A DNA stretch of 64,000 nt from Phaeosaccion multiseriatum (Eukaryota; Ochrophyta, other classes): positions 2,604,001 through 2,668,000 of the forward strand of contig OZ218956.1 in the NCBI GenBank assembly GCA_965112735.1, written 5' to 3'. Below the pieces are notes generated by a model, which searched no databases, was not told the DNA's origin, and was given only the letters and a program-made list of their open reading frames with translations. Shown here in pieces: positions 1 to 12,500 of this stretch (positions are counted from its first letter, which is position 1; the number at the start of each line of letters is the position of its first letter). The translations under genes were made by a program, and so were the position numbers.

Positions 1-103
1 ATTCTGAGCAGTCGATGGCTCCGGCATTGTCAATATCGATTTCGACGAAGATGTTTCGAAGTTTCTCGCGATTTGAATCACTCACTGCAGCAGAGGAGGG
101 GCC

Positions 104-387
104 GAGGAGGAGGAGGAGGAGGAGGAGGAGGAGGAGGAGGAGGAGGAGGAGGAGGAGGAGGAGGAGGAGGAGGAGGAGGAGGAGGAGGAGGAGGAGGAGG
201 AGGAGGAGGAGGAGGAGGAGGAGGAGGAGGAGGAGGAGGAGGAGGAGGAGGAGGAGGAGGAGGAGGAGGAGGAGGAGGAGGAGGAGGAGGAGGAGGAGGA
301 GGAGGAGGAGGAGGAGGAGGAGGAGGAGGAGGAGGAGGAGGAGGAGGAGGAGGAGGAGGAGGAGGAGGAGGAGGAGGAGGAGGAGGA
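104..387. repeat. (GGA)n trinucleotide tract, about 95 copies
   Basis: An almost perfect GAG/GGA repeat runs through the interval and ends in GGAAGAGGCGG. It is open in several frames (poly-Arg, poly-Gly, poly-Ser on the other strand), which explains the long artificial ORFs here. No gene is supported in 1-648; 388-648 is purine-rich unique sequence with no recognisable signal. Confidence 0.95.
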
Positions 388-648
388 AGAGGCGGCGGGT
401 GGGCGGGTGGGCGGGTGGGGGAGCAAAGGATGGAGGCGGAGAAGAAGTAAGAACGGGGGGGGGGCAGTGGGGGTAGACAAGCGGATTAAGGAGATGGAGA
501 GAGGTGAACAGAGAGAGAGAGTAGGAGAGAGGGAGAGAAAGTGAGAACCGCCGGAGGGGCCGGGCTGGACGAGAGGGAAGGGGAAAGAGCAAGTGTAGCA
601 AGCATCAGCGCGGATCGTGGTGGGTGGGTGAGGTAGGGTCTTGACTAC

Positions 649-1296
649 CTACAACTCACTTTGGAGCATGGCAACAACTTCCTTCGCCTCCGCGGACAGG
701 GTGCTCTCGCCAACCGACAGCACTTTGTGAAACAGTCTCCGCAGCATCTTCACGAACGGACTCTGCTTGGAGCTCTTTAGGGCCGCCTTTTTCTTCTGCA
801 AGTTCTCTTCGGAGGTAACCCTCTGCAGCACGTCTCGCTTCACCAGGCCCGTCGAAGGGTCTCGCTTGAGCGCCCCCGATCTCGCGCCTGGTACCCTGTT
901 GGCAGTCGCCGCCCTCTGCATCTGTGGCTTGGCGCTGCTGGCGATGCCCTCGTTATTGTCCTTTTTCGACAACTGTCGCTTAAGACTCCCCGATATTGTT
1001 CTTCCCACCCCTTGAATGGCGGAAGAAGCCGTCGCGCCCTTTCCCGTGTCCTTCAAAGCTCCTTTTGGTAATGGTTTGCTCTGTTGCTCTACGGGTATCA
1101 CCTTGGCACCACCGCCCCCCGTCTTTGAATGCTTGCGCCCATCCTTCTGCCCATGTCCGCTCCCATGTCCATGTCCATGTCCATGTCCATGTCCATGGCC
1201 GTGGCCGTGGCCATGTGCACTGTGATGGGCACTCTGTCCATGAGTATCCTGTTTGCTCAGCTTGGTTGTCCGGGCGGCGTGGGTAGTCGGGGCCAT
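649..1296 (-). CDS. His-Gly-repeat basic protein, hypothetical (215 aa)
   Basis: This is a complete ATG-to-stop single-exon frame of 215 residues that I do not recognise. Residues about 29-49 are an alternating His-Gly run (HGHGHG...), a composition able to bind Ni, Zn or Cu in other proteins. The rest is basic and Ser/Lys-rich. The C-terminal 40 residues (KMLRRLFHKVL...EVVAMLQSEL) look like amphipathic helix and are the part most likely to be conserved. It is transcribed away from the helicase gene that starts 518 bp away, fitting the divergent pairing seen through the window. Against it: the opposite strand is also partly open, and no domain confirms expression. Metal binding is an inference from composition only. 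Confidence 0.45.
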   Translation of the reverse strand: MAPTTHAARTTKLSKQDTHGQSAHHSAHGHGHGHGHGHGHGHGHGSGHGQKDGRKHSKTGGGGAKVIPVEQQSKPLPKGALKDTGKGATASSAIQGVGRTISGSLKRQLSKKDNNEGIASSAKPQMQRAATANRVPGARSGALKRDPSTGLVKRDVLQRVTSEENLQKKKAALKSSKQSPFVKMLRRLFHKVLSVGESTLSAEAKEVVAMLQSEL

Positions 1297-1813
1297 GGCT
1301 CTCTACGCCCTGCTATAGGTGAGATTTACCAGCCCCTCCTTGGTCCTCTCCCCTTTTGCAACACCCTTCTTTCAAGGCTACAAAGCCCCGCGAAGCTCCT
1401 CCAAAGCGGAATCGCACAATCCATTTGGTGGAAGCCAGATCAAAGACAACGCATGTCTTCAAGAGATCTTCACTACCAAATGACTCAGCCACACCATCTT
1501 TCAGAGTGTCCAGCTCTCGCCAGAATTCCCGGTCGCCCCTCCCTCCCTGTCCCTCGCTGTCGTTTATCTATATTTCGCCCCTCCTTTGCGTGTGGCCTCG
1601 GCCCCTCTAATCAGTTCGCTGCAGGGAAGAAGACCCTTTCCCACTTGTCACTTGGATGACGCCTCCGTGCTTGTCACTCGAGCTGTGTTTGTCGTGGCAA
1701 GCCAAGTCGATACAATCGGCGTGGCGTTACAATTCAAGTGCGTGCGATTGGATTGTTAAAAGGGTCGTTGGGTTTTGAGGGTTTTGAGCGGGAGCACAAA
1801 ATCGACGGCAAGG
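1297..1813. promoter_or_regulatory. Intergenic, divergent promoter region (His-Gly gene / FANCM)
   Basis: This 517-bp gap lies between the starts of two divergently oriented genes, so it should hold both promoters. I see no clear TATA box or tandem motif. Short open frames cross it but none has convincing protein character. Confidence 0.4.
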
Positions 1814-3471
1814 ATGGTGGAGTGCTCCCGCCACCGCGAGCGGGGCGGAGCTGTAGCGGAAGGCGTTTGGACGTGCAGCAGCTGCGATAGCAGCAATAGC
1901 GCTGGCCGCTTCCAGTGCATCAAATGCTTCCTGCCGCGGCCGCGGCAAGCAGCACCTGATTCAGATTTGGGCGATTTGGAAGATCCATGTGATGAGCGGG
2001 AGCTGCGGCAGCACGGGCAGGGGGGGGAGTACCACCGAGAGAAGTGCCATCAGAAGCAAGGGATTCTAAACTTTCGGGAAAGAAGAAATGGGGGCGATGC
2101 TCGGCTGCCACCGTTGGGCCGAAGTGGGGCTGGCGGTCAGCGGGAGGGTTGGCGGCTGCCAAACGCCGGGCAGCAGCAGCAGCGGCAACAACAACATGCG
2201 GGAAAGAGGAGGGGTAGAGACGACTCATACTATTCCGGTGATGATGCTGGAGGGGATGCAGGTATTGTTCCCATCGACACAGAGGCCGCGAGGACGTGGG
2301 TCTACCCATCGAACTACCCCATCCGGGAGTACCAAAGGCAGATTGTCACCCAGGCGCTTTTCAAGAACACATTGGTGGTCCTGCCGACCGGCCTAGGGAA
2401 GACTCTCATCGCAGCCGTGGTCATGTACAACTTCTATCGGTGGTTTCCTACGGGGAAGGTGGTGTTCTTGGCCCCCACCAAGCCCCTGGTTGCACAGCAG
2501 ATCAATGCCTGCTACAATATTATGGGCATTCCCGCGAGTGACACGGCAGAGCTGCAGGGAGCCGTGTCGCCGCATACGCGTAAGAAGCTCTGGCAGGAGC
2601 GAAGAGTGTTCTACTGCACGCCTCAGTCCATGGAGAATGACGTTGGGGCAGGGAGGTGTGACGCGAGCCAATTCGTCTGCGTCGTCATCGACGAGGCTCA
2701 TCGAGCAAAGGGCGACTACGCATACACAAAGGTCATTCGACAGCTCGTCTGTGCCCACGGACAGCAGGGGGAAGGAGGGGGAGGAGGCAGGGAGGAAGGC
2801 GTCCCGCGGCAAGGTGGTGGGTTTCGTGTGTTGGGTCTGAGCGCCACCCCGGGCTCCACAGTGAGTAGCGTTCAGGACGTGCTGAACAATTGCCGCATTG
2901 CACACATCGAGTGCCGGACAGAAGACGATCGGGAGGTTGCAAAGCACACCTTCAACAGACAGGTAAGCCAGCGAGCAGAGGTGACCAATGGTATAAGTTC
3001 TCCCCTTAGTGCCCTCAACCCCCCCCGAACCCCTCCTACCCTCACATCCACCTCCCTGTCCTGTCCTGTCCTGTCCTGTCTACAGGTCGAGATTGTAAGG
3101 TGTGATTTAGGAGATGCGATTGAATCGATGCGACGAGCCCTGACCGCTGTGGTGAGGCCCATCGTTCACCACTTGGGCAAGAGAGGCGTCCGTATGAACG
3201 CCAGCAGCGAGGACCTCAAGCCTTATCCGATCTTGATGGCCATGACGCGGTTTCGTGAGGGCGAATTGGCAGAGGTGAGGGAAGTGGAATGGAAGGTGGA
3301 GAAGAGAATGTCGCCACCACCACCATCACCGAAGCACTACTCTTACCACTGCTACGTGTTTGCTGCTGCTGCTGCTGCCCTCCCCCTCTCCTCCTCCTCC
3401 TCCTCCTCCTCCTCCTCCTCCTCCTCCTCCTCCTCCTCGTCGTCGTCCTCCTTCTCCTCCCCCTGCTCCCC

Positions 3472-3502
<31 letters not shown>

Positions 3503-4986
3503 ACTCCTCCTCCTCTCCCCCCACTCCTCCTCCTCCTCCTCCTCCTCCTCCTCCTCCTCCTCCTCCCCCTCCTCTAGAGAATGCCCAATGACATGCGGCG
3601 TGAGGTGGGTTCGGATCTGCTCCTGCTGCGCTCCTTGGTGTCAGCAAGAGAACACCTCGTGACCCACGGTGTGGGCGGTATGAAGACTCAGGTGGACGCC
3701 CTCAGAGATGATGTCAAGAAGGGTGGGGGGGCGCGGACACCCATGTACGCTCAGATGCTGCGCTCGTCCGAGTGGAGTTCGCTGCTACGCATGATCAGCT
3801 CCAAGCAGGGGGGGGGCTTGGCTGACAAGAAGGTATGAAAGACACGGATGTGAGAGGGGAAGGAGAGAGAGAGGGAGAGAAAGGGTGGGCGGCGGAGACG
3901 GGGAGGGAAGACAGGGAGGATGGAGAGGAAGGGGGAGAGGGGGAGGGGGGGGGGTGAGGGCGAGACACTACTGCTAACGCAAGAAATAGGCTGTGTGTGG
4001 TCCATTCCAGCCCTAACAGCGCCGCCTCTCTCCGCTCCTTGGTCTCTCTCTACGTCTGTTCTTGTGCATGGAACGTGTCCACACACGCACTCTCTCGCGC
4101 GCATACATACACACCGCACACACGCACGCGCGCGCACACACACACACACTCACTCGAAAACACGCACACGCACACATACACGCCCGCAGCACCCCAAACT
4201 GGTCAGGCTGATGGAGATCCTCCAGGACCACTTCGGCCGCCATCGCACCGAGGGCACGAGCACTAGAGCCATCATCTTCACGCAGTTCAGGACCAGCGTG
4301 GAGGAGATCGTTAACCATGTGAAGGACCATGCGGAGCCGTGGGAGGGGCAGGAAGAGCTCATTCGAGTCAAGGCCTTTGTCGGGCAAGGAAATTCAGGGA
4401 AAGCAGCAGCAAAAATAGCAGCAGAAGCGGCAGCAGCAGCGGAAGCGGCGGCTGCGGAGGAAGCCGGGGAAGAGGAAATGGCCATTGGGGGCGAGGGCGG
4501 AGGAGGAGCGGGGGGCGGGGAGGGAGACGGGGAGACAGCCGCCGCGCCGCCCACTGCAGCCAGCAAAGTATCCATCAGAGGTCAGACTCAGAAGGAGCAG
4601 AAAGCGGTGGTCAAGGCTTTCTTCGCTGGAGAGTTTAACTGCCTTGTGGCCACGTGCATCGCAGAGGAGGGCCTCGACATTGGGGAGGTCGATTTGATTG
4701 TGTCCTTTGACACGCTCAGCTCGCCCGTAAGGATGGTGCAGAGGATGGGCAGGACGGTGAGTTATCGAGTTCTTGGTGGGAGGAGGAGGAGGAGCAGGAG
4801 GAGGAGGAGGAGGAGGAGCAGGAGGAGGAGGAGGAGGAGGAGGAGGAGCAAGAGGAGGAAGAGCAAATGCGAATGGAAGAGGTCGAGGCTCTTTCTCTCT
4901 TATTTGACCAGGAAGATTTGATCGCACCGGTCTCATTATCACCACTATTATCATCATCACTCGCATCCACCACACATCATACACAC

Positions 4987-5024
<38 letters not shown>

Positions 5025-8000
5025 GCCGCAAGAGGGCGGGGCGAGTGGTGCTGCTGGTGACCAAGGGTGCAGAGGAGAATAAGCTCAAGTCTGCGAACAG
5101 CATGAGCAGGACCGTGAGCAAGGCCCTGACTTCGGCCAAGAGAGACAAGTTCCGGCTGTTTGACAAGAGTCCCCGCATGGTGCCGAGGGGGAGACTGCCA
5201 CAGATGGTCACCAAGGAGATGGTCATACCGGATTATCACCTTAGTCAGGTGGGTAGGGGTGGGGGATGGGGGTGAGTAGGGGCGTGTGTGGTTGTGTATG
5301 TGCGTGTGTCATTGTATAATGTTGTGCCGTCAGAGGCTCACTCGCTCACTTACTCTCTCACTCACTCACTCACTCACTCTCCTCGTACTGCGGCTCATGT
5401 AACAGGTTGGGGGCCATGGTAAGTCAGTGAAGAAGCCCTCCCGCAAGAGACCCCGGGCCAATGATGCCCCCCTGAAGCAGAAGCGCCTGTCCTTGGCCAC
5501 CCTAAGGAAGAGAGACGGTGCAGATGGGGAGGGATGGCGCCTCACCGCAGAGCAGAAGACGGTCCTGGAGAGGGACTACAGCGATCCACAGGGACACACG
5601 TGTTACATTCCCAGCATGGAGGTGGGCTGGGTGGAGTGCTGTCGTGAGAAGCGGCGCCTTCGACAGCAGCAGCCGCCGCCACCGCCGAAAGAACAACAGA
5701 AGGAGCAGGAGGAGGAGCAGGAGAGAGGGAGGGGAGGTGGGGGGGGGGAGGTGGATGGGGGGATGGAAGGAATGGGAGCGGCGAGAATTGGTCATTCTGG
5801 AAGGTACCAATTGCTGCTGGAGATGCAGGGCTTCATCAGGGATGACGCCTGGAAGCGGCTCTACAAATTCAGGCCTGGAAACGCCGCCCCCTCCTCCCGG
5901 AGCTGGGATCGTGAGGGAGTGGAGATGAGTGAGCAGCGGAATCGCGGCGGCCCAGAGGTGGACAAAGCTGCTGTACCTCCTGCTGGGGCAGTGAGAGGAG
6001 GAGGAGGAGGAGGAGGAGGACCAATTTGGGACCTCCATCGCGCCCCGGAGAAGGAGACAAATAAAGGCACCACCAGCAAGAGAAAGCGATTGACGACCGA
6101 AGAGAGCACCAGCACAAGTCACGCAGCTTCACTTTCTCACACTGCATCTACATCAGGCGGATTTGCGGCGCGAGAAAAGAAGCGGAAGAGCGACAGCAGT
6201 TGCCCCAGTACTGCTGCTTCTTCTTCTACTACTACCTCTACCGCCGCAGTAGACACAAACAACACTACGGGCAGGAGGGGCAGGGGTCGGGGCGGAGGCG
6301 GCGGTGAAGGCTTAGACCTGACGATGGAGGAGGACAGAGAGATTCTCGTGGGGGGGGGTGGGGGGGGGGGCAGCAGCAGCAGCAAGGGGGATGGGAGGAG
6401 GGGACCACAGAAAGAGAGGATTGTGATAGATGTGGAAGAGGAGGAGGAGGAGGAGGGGCACTACAGCTGCGGAGGAGGAGGAGGAGGAGGAGGAGGAGGA
6501 GGAGGAGGAGGAGGAGGAAGAGGAGGAGGAGGAGGAGGAGGAGAAGGAGGAGGAGGAAGTGACCGAGGCTTTGACTGGAATAACCTCCCGCCGCTGGAAG
6601 ATGACGAAGAGACAGAAGACGAGGACAGGACCCAAACTCAACCTAGGGAGCCCCCTATACGCGCCGAGCCCCGAGGAAGAGGAGGACCGAAGAGGGGCAT
6701 AGGAGGCCCGGTGGACCCACCAGCTCCTCCGCAGCAGCGACGGCGGGAGGAGATCCGCGAGGAAGCGACGGAAGCTACGAGAGGAGAAGCAGAGGCACAC
6801 GAGGAGGAGCCGAGCGCATGTCGAACATGTGGGGCCGTACCAAATCGGTCGCCCCAGGCGCAGAGCTGTTGCGGCGTCTGCGGGGCGGTGTTCAGCTTGA
6901 GCCAGAGCCAACCACCGCCACCGCCACCCGCTGCTGCTACTCCTGCTGCTGCTTCTCCTGCTGCTGCTTCTCCTGCTGCTGCTCCTGCTACTCCTGCTGC
7001 TGCTTCTCCGGTTCGCCTGACCGCACTTTCTTCTCGCGCTCGGGATGACCACAACCATGGCCGAGTGGGACTGGAGCGGCAAAGGGGGGTTGGCATCGAA
7101 GTGGGTGGGAAAGAGCACAAAGAGCCCTCCACAGCTGCGGCAAGATCCGCGAGAGAGGCCCCTTTGATGTTGCACAGTGGTGGCGACAGCGACAGTCAGC
7201 GGCCGAGGGAGGGGGGGGGGGAGGAGCAGCAGCCGCCTAGGGCGGTCCATGGGCGAGAGGAGGACGTGAACCCAGGACGTAAAGAGGGCGAAGTGAGCTC
7301 GCAGGGAGGGAAGCGAAGAAGGGTGGACGAGGAGGGGGAGAAGGAAGAGAAGGAGAAGGAGGACGTTCAAGCTGGCGAGGACACCGAGGATGAGGAGGAA
7401 ACGGAAGAAAATTCGGAATGCGCAATGTTAGATGTTCAAGCGCTGCGCAGGCAGCAGCGGGAATGCCGCCAGGACGAGGCGAAGGTGACGATGGTGGAGC
7501 GTGATGGCGATGGGGAGGAGGTCTTAGAGGAGGAACAGAGCGCGCAGATGACATCTACTCCGGTGCAGCAGGTGAAGGTAAATCACGGGGCCAAGAAGGG
7601 CAAGGCCGTCCATGTCGATGGCGAGAAGGAGGAGAGCAAAGCGAAGGGTGTGGAGGAGGAGGAGGCGAGGGAGACTGCCCCTGCTGTGAACGCGACGCTC
7701 TTCCCTCTCGCCTTTCATGGGGGTGAAGAGCCTGGTCGAGAGGACGAAACGAAGCTGTTTGGAGAGGGTGGGGGGGGGGGGGAGGAGGAAGCCTGTCACC
7801 AGCAGCGGGATGAGGAGCAGGAGCAGGGCCTTCCTGTTTCCGCAACCACCCGGCCTCCTCTGCTGGACCAAGAGCAAGACCAAGGCCAGGGCCAAGCTGA
7901 GCGTGGTGGGTGGGAACGTGAGAGGCTACGGCAAAGAGCGTGTGCGCCACAGCTTCAGCAGCAACTCGTGATACACCAGCAGCAGTTTGGAGCCTCCTTC

Positions 8001-9541
8001 ACCAACGACCTTCACCCTCACGACCCCCTCGAAGGTGGTGACTTACGGCAGCAGCTCACGGGGGAGGGGGAGGGAGGGCGGCTGGGGCGGGCTGGGGTTG
8101 TTGTGACTAGGGAGGGCAGCAGCGGTGATTGCGGTCAAGATGAGGATAAAGGGGAGGCTCGTGAGAAGGAGAGTGTTAGGTGGATGGCGCAGGAGAAGGA
8201 GGGGGAGGGGGTAATAAGGAGAGGCAACGAGAAGAAGGAGGAAGAGGAGGAGGAGGAGGAGGAGGAGGAGGAGGAGGAGGAGGAGGAGGAGGAGGAGGAA
8301 GAGGAGGAGGAGGAAGGCGAGAGCCTTAGCGCGGAAAGTCAAGACGCAGATGGCGAGGGAAGCTGCTTGGAGCTCTTCTCGACGACAAAGGCATTCACGG
8401 CAAAGACGAAGCAGCGCGGCGAGGAGAGGAAGAAGGGAAGGAGAGAGGAGATGAAAGGACCGGTTCAAGGGCAAAGCTGGGCTGCGGTGAGCACTCAAGA
8501 CGTGGACAGAGACAGAGGCAGAAGCGACGGGGGAGGTCGAGGGAGAGGGAAAGGGAGGAGTTGGAGGGAGGGCAGGGCGGCGCTGATTCCCCAACCGCCT
8601 CCCGTGATCCGAAGGGCGCAGCTCCCCCCCCCATCTACTCTTTCTGCTGCTACTACTGCCACTGGTGGTGGTGGTGGTGGTGAGGCTCCTGTCGCCGAAG
8701 CTGAGGCTCCTGCAGCATCAATGGCAGAGCAGACAAATAAGGAGGCACTCCAGGAGGGGGGCTCTGTGGAGGATGATGGTGGTCCAGCACAAGAAGAACA
8801 AGGACAAGAGGGAGGGAGCCATGGGGGGGGTGCGGCAAGGGGGGCGGATCAAGACGCGACTTGCTCATCGCCTTCTCGTCTCATATCTCCTCCTCCTCCT
8901 CCTCCTCCTCCTCCTGCTCCTCCTCTCCCTCATCTTTCTACAACCACTGCTGCTCTTCCTCCTCCTACTACTACAACTACAACTACTACTAGTCCCACTA
9001 CTACTAGAACAACTACTACTCCCGCTATTACCACTCGCCCTGTGCCGCAAGCAGTTGGATCAGTAGCAACAGTGGCGGAAGCAGCACATGTCGAGGTGGA
9101 AGTGGGCGCAGCAGCAGCAGCAGCAAGTCCTGGCCAGAGAGACGACTCTTCACCGCAAGATGTCCGACATTCTCACCAGAGCGAAGAATTTGCATCCTCC
9201 CAGCGACCGCAGGACGGCGAGCGCTTGGGGGAAGTACCAGAGCCGCAGTTGGTGATACAGCAGCAGCAGGAGGAGGAGGAGGAGGATGAGGAGGAGGGAG
9301 AGGAGGAGCAGGAGGAGCAGCAGCAGGGAGAGGAGGAAGAGAAGGGGGAGGAGGAGAAGAGGGAGGAGGGGAAGGCGGCACGAGAGGAGCGCCCAGAAAA
9401 TGTCATCGTCACTCGTAGTCCGTTCTTCCAGCAGAAAGGACAAGGGCAAGGGCAAGGGCACGCTGCTAGATCCCACGAGCCCCCACGACCGCGCCAAGAC
9501 TCAGGTGGACAGGGCTGCAGGACAAACCCGACGGTAGTAGT

Positions 9542-9587
<46 letters not shown>

Positions 9588-12500
9588 CATGTTGGTGGTA
9601 CAACATCATCGGAAGGGGCACTCTCCACCACCGTCGCTGCTGCTGCTGCACCTGCGGAGCCTCTTGTCGTCGCTGGTACTGCTGTGACTTGTGTGCTTCC
9701 TGTTGCGGGTGGGGTAGGAGAGTGGGGGCAGCAAGAGGGAGGGAATGGGCTCAGTGCATGCCCCAGCGGAGAGCAGGAGCAACAGCAGCAGCAGCAGCAG
9801 GAGGAGGAGGAGGAGGAGGAGGTGCAGAAGAAGACTTGCCGGCAAGAGGTTCCCGCAGTAGGGAAGGGGGAGGGAGGTCCAGAAGCGAAGAGAAGAGGTC
9901 CGGAATCCATCCCTGAGCCTGCACACGCGCCCGCAGCAGCGGCCCCAGCAAGAGCAACAGCAACAGCGGCGGTGTCCTCTATCCCTTCGTGTCTCAAGAA
10001 GCGGAGACGGAACTCGAGCAGCAGGGCTCGGGCTGCTTATGCTGCTGCTACCGCTCCTGCCGCTGCTGCTTGTACTACTCCGGCGCCGTTCACCTCTTCG
10101 GTAGACAGAAGGCGGCTTGCCAGCCATGCACTCACCCCACGAGCAGGAAGGGGTGACTGTGACTCCGGAGCAGTGACTGCAGCCTCGAGGGTCGGCGATG
10201 CCCTGCAGTCTGCTACCCCTACTGCTAGTGTTGCTGCCGGTACTGCTGCTGGCGCTGCTGCCAACGGGCCTTCTTCCGTATCCGCTGCGGTGGGTGGTGC
10301 ACCAGGCGTCGCCATGTCTGCCTACCAGTTCAACCGACTCAGAAAGGCCCGGAGAAGAAGTAGGTCGACAGGGAACATTCCTGCTGTTTGCGCTCCTTCT
10401 CCTGCTGGTGCTGTTGGTGGTGGTGGTGGGGGAGGTGGTGATAGTGCTGGCACTAGTGATTTCTCGAATGGAACGGGCGCTCCCTCGACTCGCGACGCAA
10501 GGTCAGAGGGGAATGGACGTGGGGCACAGCAAGTGGCAGGGACAGGAGGGGTGGTTCAGGTTCCGAAGCGGGTAGAGGAAGGCAAAGGCAAGCGTGTTAG
10601 GAAGGAACGTGCGGAAACTGTTGAGAAGATCGACAGCGACGACGACAGCGAGGAGGAGGAGAAAGAGGAGGAGACCGGAGCAAAAGAAAAGAAGGGGGGA
10701 GGGGGAGAGGAGGAGGAGGAGGACGACGACGACGACGATGAAGACGAGGGAGGCAGGAACCGCGGAGAGGGGGGGGAAGGTGATGAAAGGTGCATGGTTT
10801 GCGGGGATGACGCCGTCGCGGATGAGAATGACCCCATCATTTTCTGCGACGGGCCGGGCTGCGGGGTCGTCACGCATCGCTACTGCTACGGAGTGGAGGT
10901 GGTCCCTGAGGGGGATTGGCTATGCGACGTATGCCTCAGTCTCGCGGTGGTGCCCAGCTCGACGGCGAGTAGTCCTGTTGGTGTTGGTGGTGATGGTGAT
11001 GGTGGCGTGGAGAAGGAGGTGGAGAGCTACAAGAGCGACGACGACGATGATGATGACGACGACAACGACAAGAGAAAGAAGAAGAAAAACGAGAGGGGGA
11101 AGAAGCAGAGCAGGAGGAGTAAGAACAAGCACGCGGGAGGAGGAGGAGGAGGAGGAGGAGGAGGAGGAGGAGGAGGAGGAGGCTGCTCGCACTCGCAGCG
11201 GAAGGCGAAGCGAAGGCCGCGCTGCGAGCTGTGTAACCTCCGGGGTGGGGCAATGAAGAGGGTGGTCGGGGAGACGGACAAGTGGGCACACCTTCTCTGC
11301 GTGTTTTACATTCCCGAGCTCACACTCGACCAGACCACCACCCAACCGCGTAGGCTTGAGGACCTCAACCCCGAGAGGGCGGATCTTGTGTGTTCGCTGT
11401 GCTTGGGGCGAGGAGGGGCAGTCGCGCAGTGCGCCGTGGGGAGCTGCTACACAGGAGCACATCCTTACTGTGCTTTTCGGTACAGCACAAGGTGCCATGG
11501 AGGGCGGGCCAAGATCAAGATGGGGGGTCTGGGTGGGGGTCGGAGCAAGAGAGGGGCGGGCGAAAGGCATGGGAGAGGAGGAGGAGGAGGAGAAAGTTCG
11601 CCACCTTCATCGCAAAGTTTTCTTCTGTTGGAGGACGGTGACTGCGAGGAGATGGGGGAGGCAATTGGCTACCGGCTGTTCTGCCCCGAGCATGCCGAGC
11701 CGAAGAGGAGAAGGCGAGAGAGGAAGGTGATGAAGGAGAGAGAGCACGAGCGCTTTCGACGCGAGCAGGAGAAGGTGAAGGAAGAGGCCAGGCAGCGGAA
11801 GCTTGGCCAAGGTGGGGCGGCATTGGGCCTGTTGGAGGTGGCGCAGCAAGCGTCACCTGAGTCATCGTCGCCCTCGGAGCTCATGGCCCTGACCCAGGCA
11901 GTGGCGATGGGCGAAGAAGACGAAGAAGAACAAGGACGAGGAGAACGAAAGGAAGAAGGTGGAGGAGGAGGAGGGCACTGCGTGGGGAGCGGCGACGCGG
12001 CCAGTAAGGGAAGGGAGGAGGGAGGGGGTAAGAAGCTGCTGCGGGGCAGAAGAAGTAAGAGTAAGGGGAAGGGGAAGGCGAAGGGGCACTCTCTGCAAGG
12101 GCAGCAGCTCAGGCCTACAAAGGGGCAGCAGCTGGTGATGCAACAGCAACAGTTGGTGGTACAGCAGCGGAAGAGCAAGGGCTTCTCCACGGACGTGACT
12201 CGTTTGTTCGACGAGGAAGCGGCTCTCGACGAAGAGGAGCGGAAAGAGGGGGGCTGGAGCGATGATGAGGAGGACAAGCGCGCCGAGCTGCTAGACTTGG
12301 AGGAGGAGAACTCAGAGGACGAGAGGTTCATCAATGATGGAGAGATCAGCTACAGCAGCGAGGGGGGCAGCAGTCAGAGTCAAAGCCAGAGCCAGAGTCA
12401 GAGCGAGAGCCAGAGACAGCGTCAGCAGGAGCGGGAGAGTTATGGCTGTCGGGCTGGCACGCAGTCTGCGAGGGGGGGGGGGGACGACGACAACACCAAC

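Noticed and set aside
104-480. Overlapping poly-Arg, poly-Gly and poly-Ser frames
   Set aside because: They are translations of one GGA repeat in different frames, with no flanking protein sequence or codon bias.
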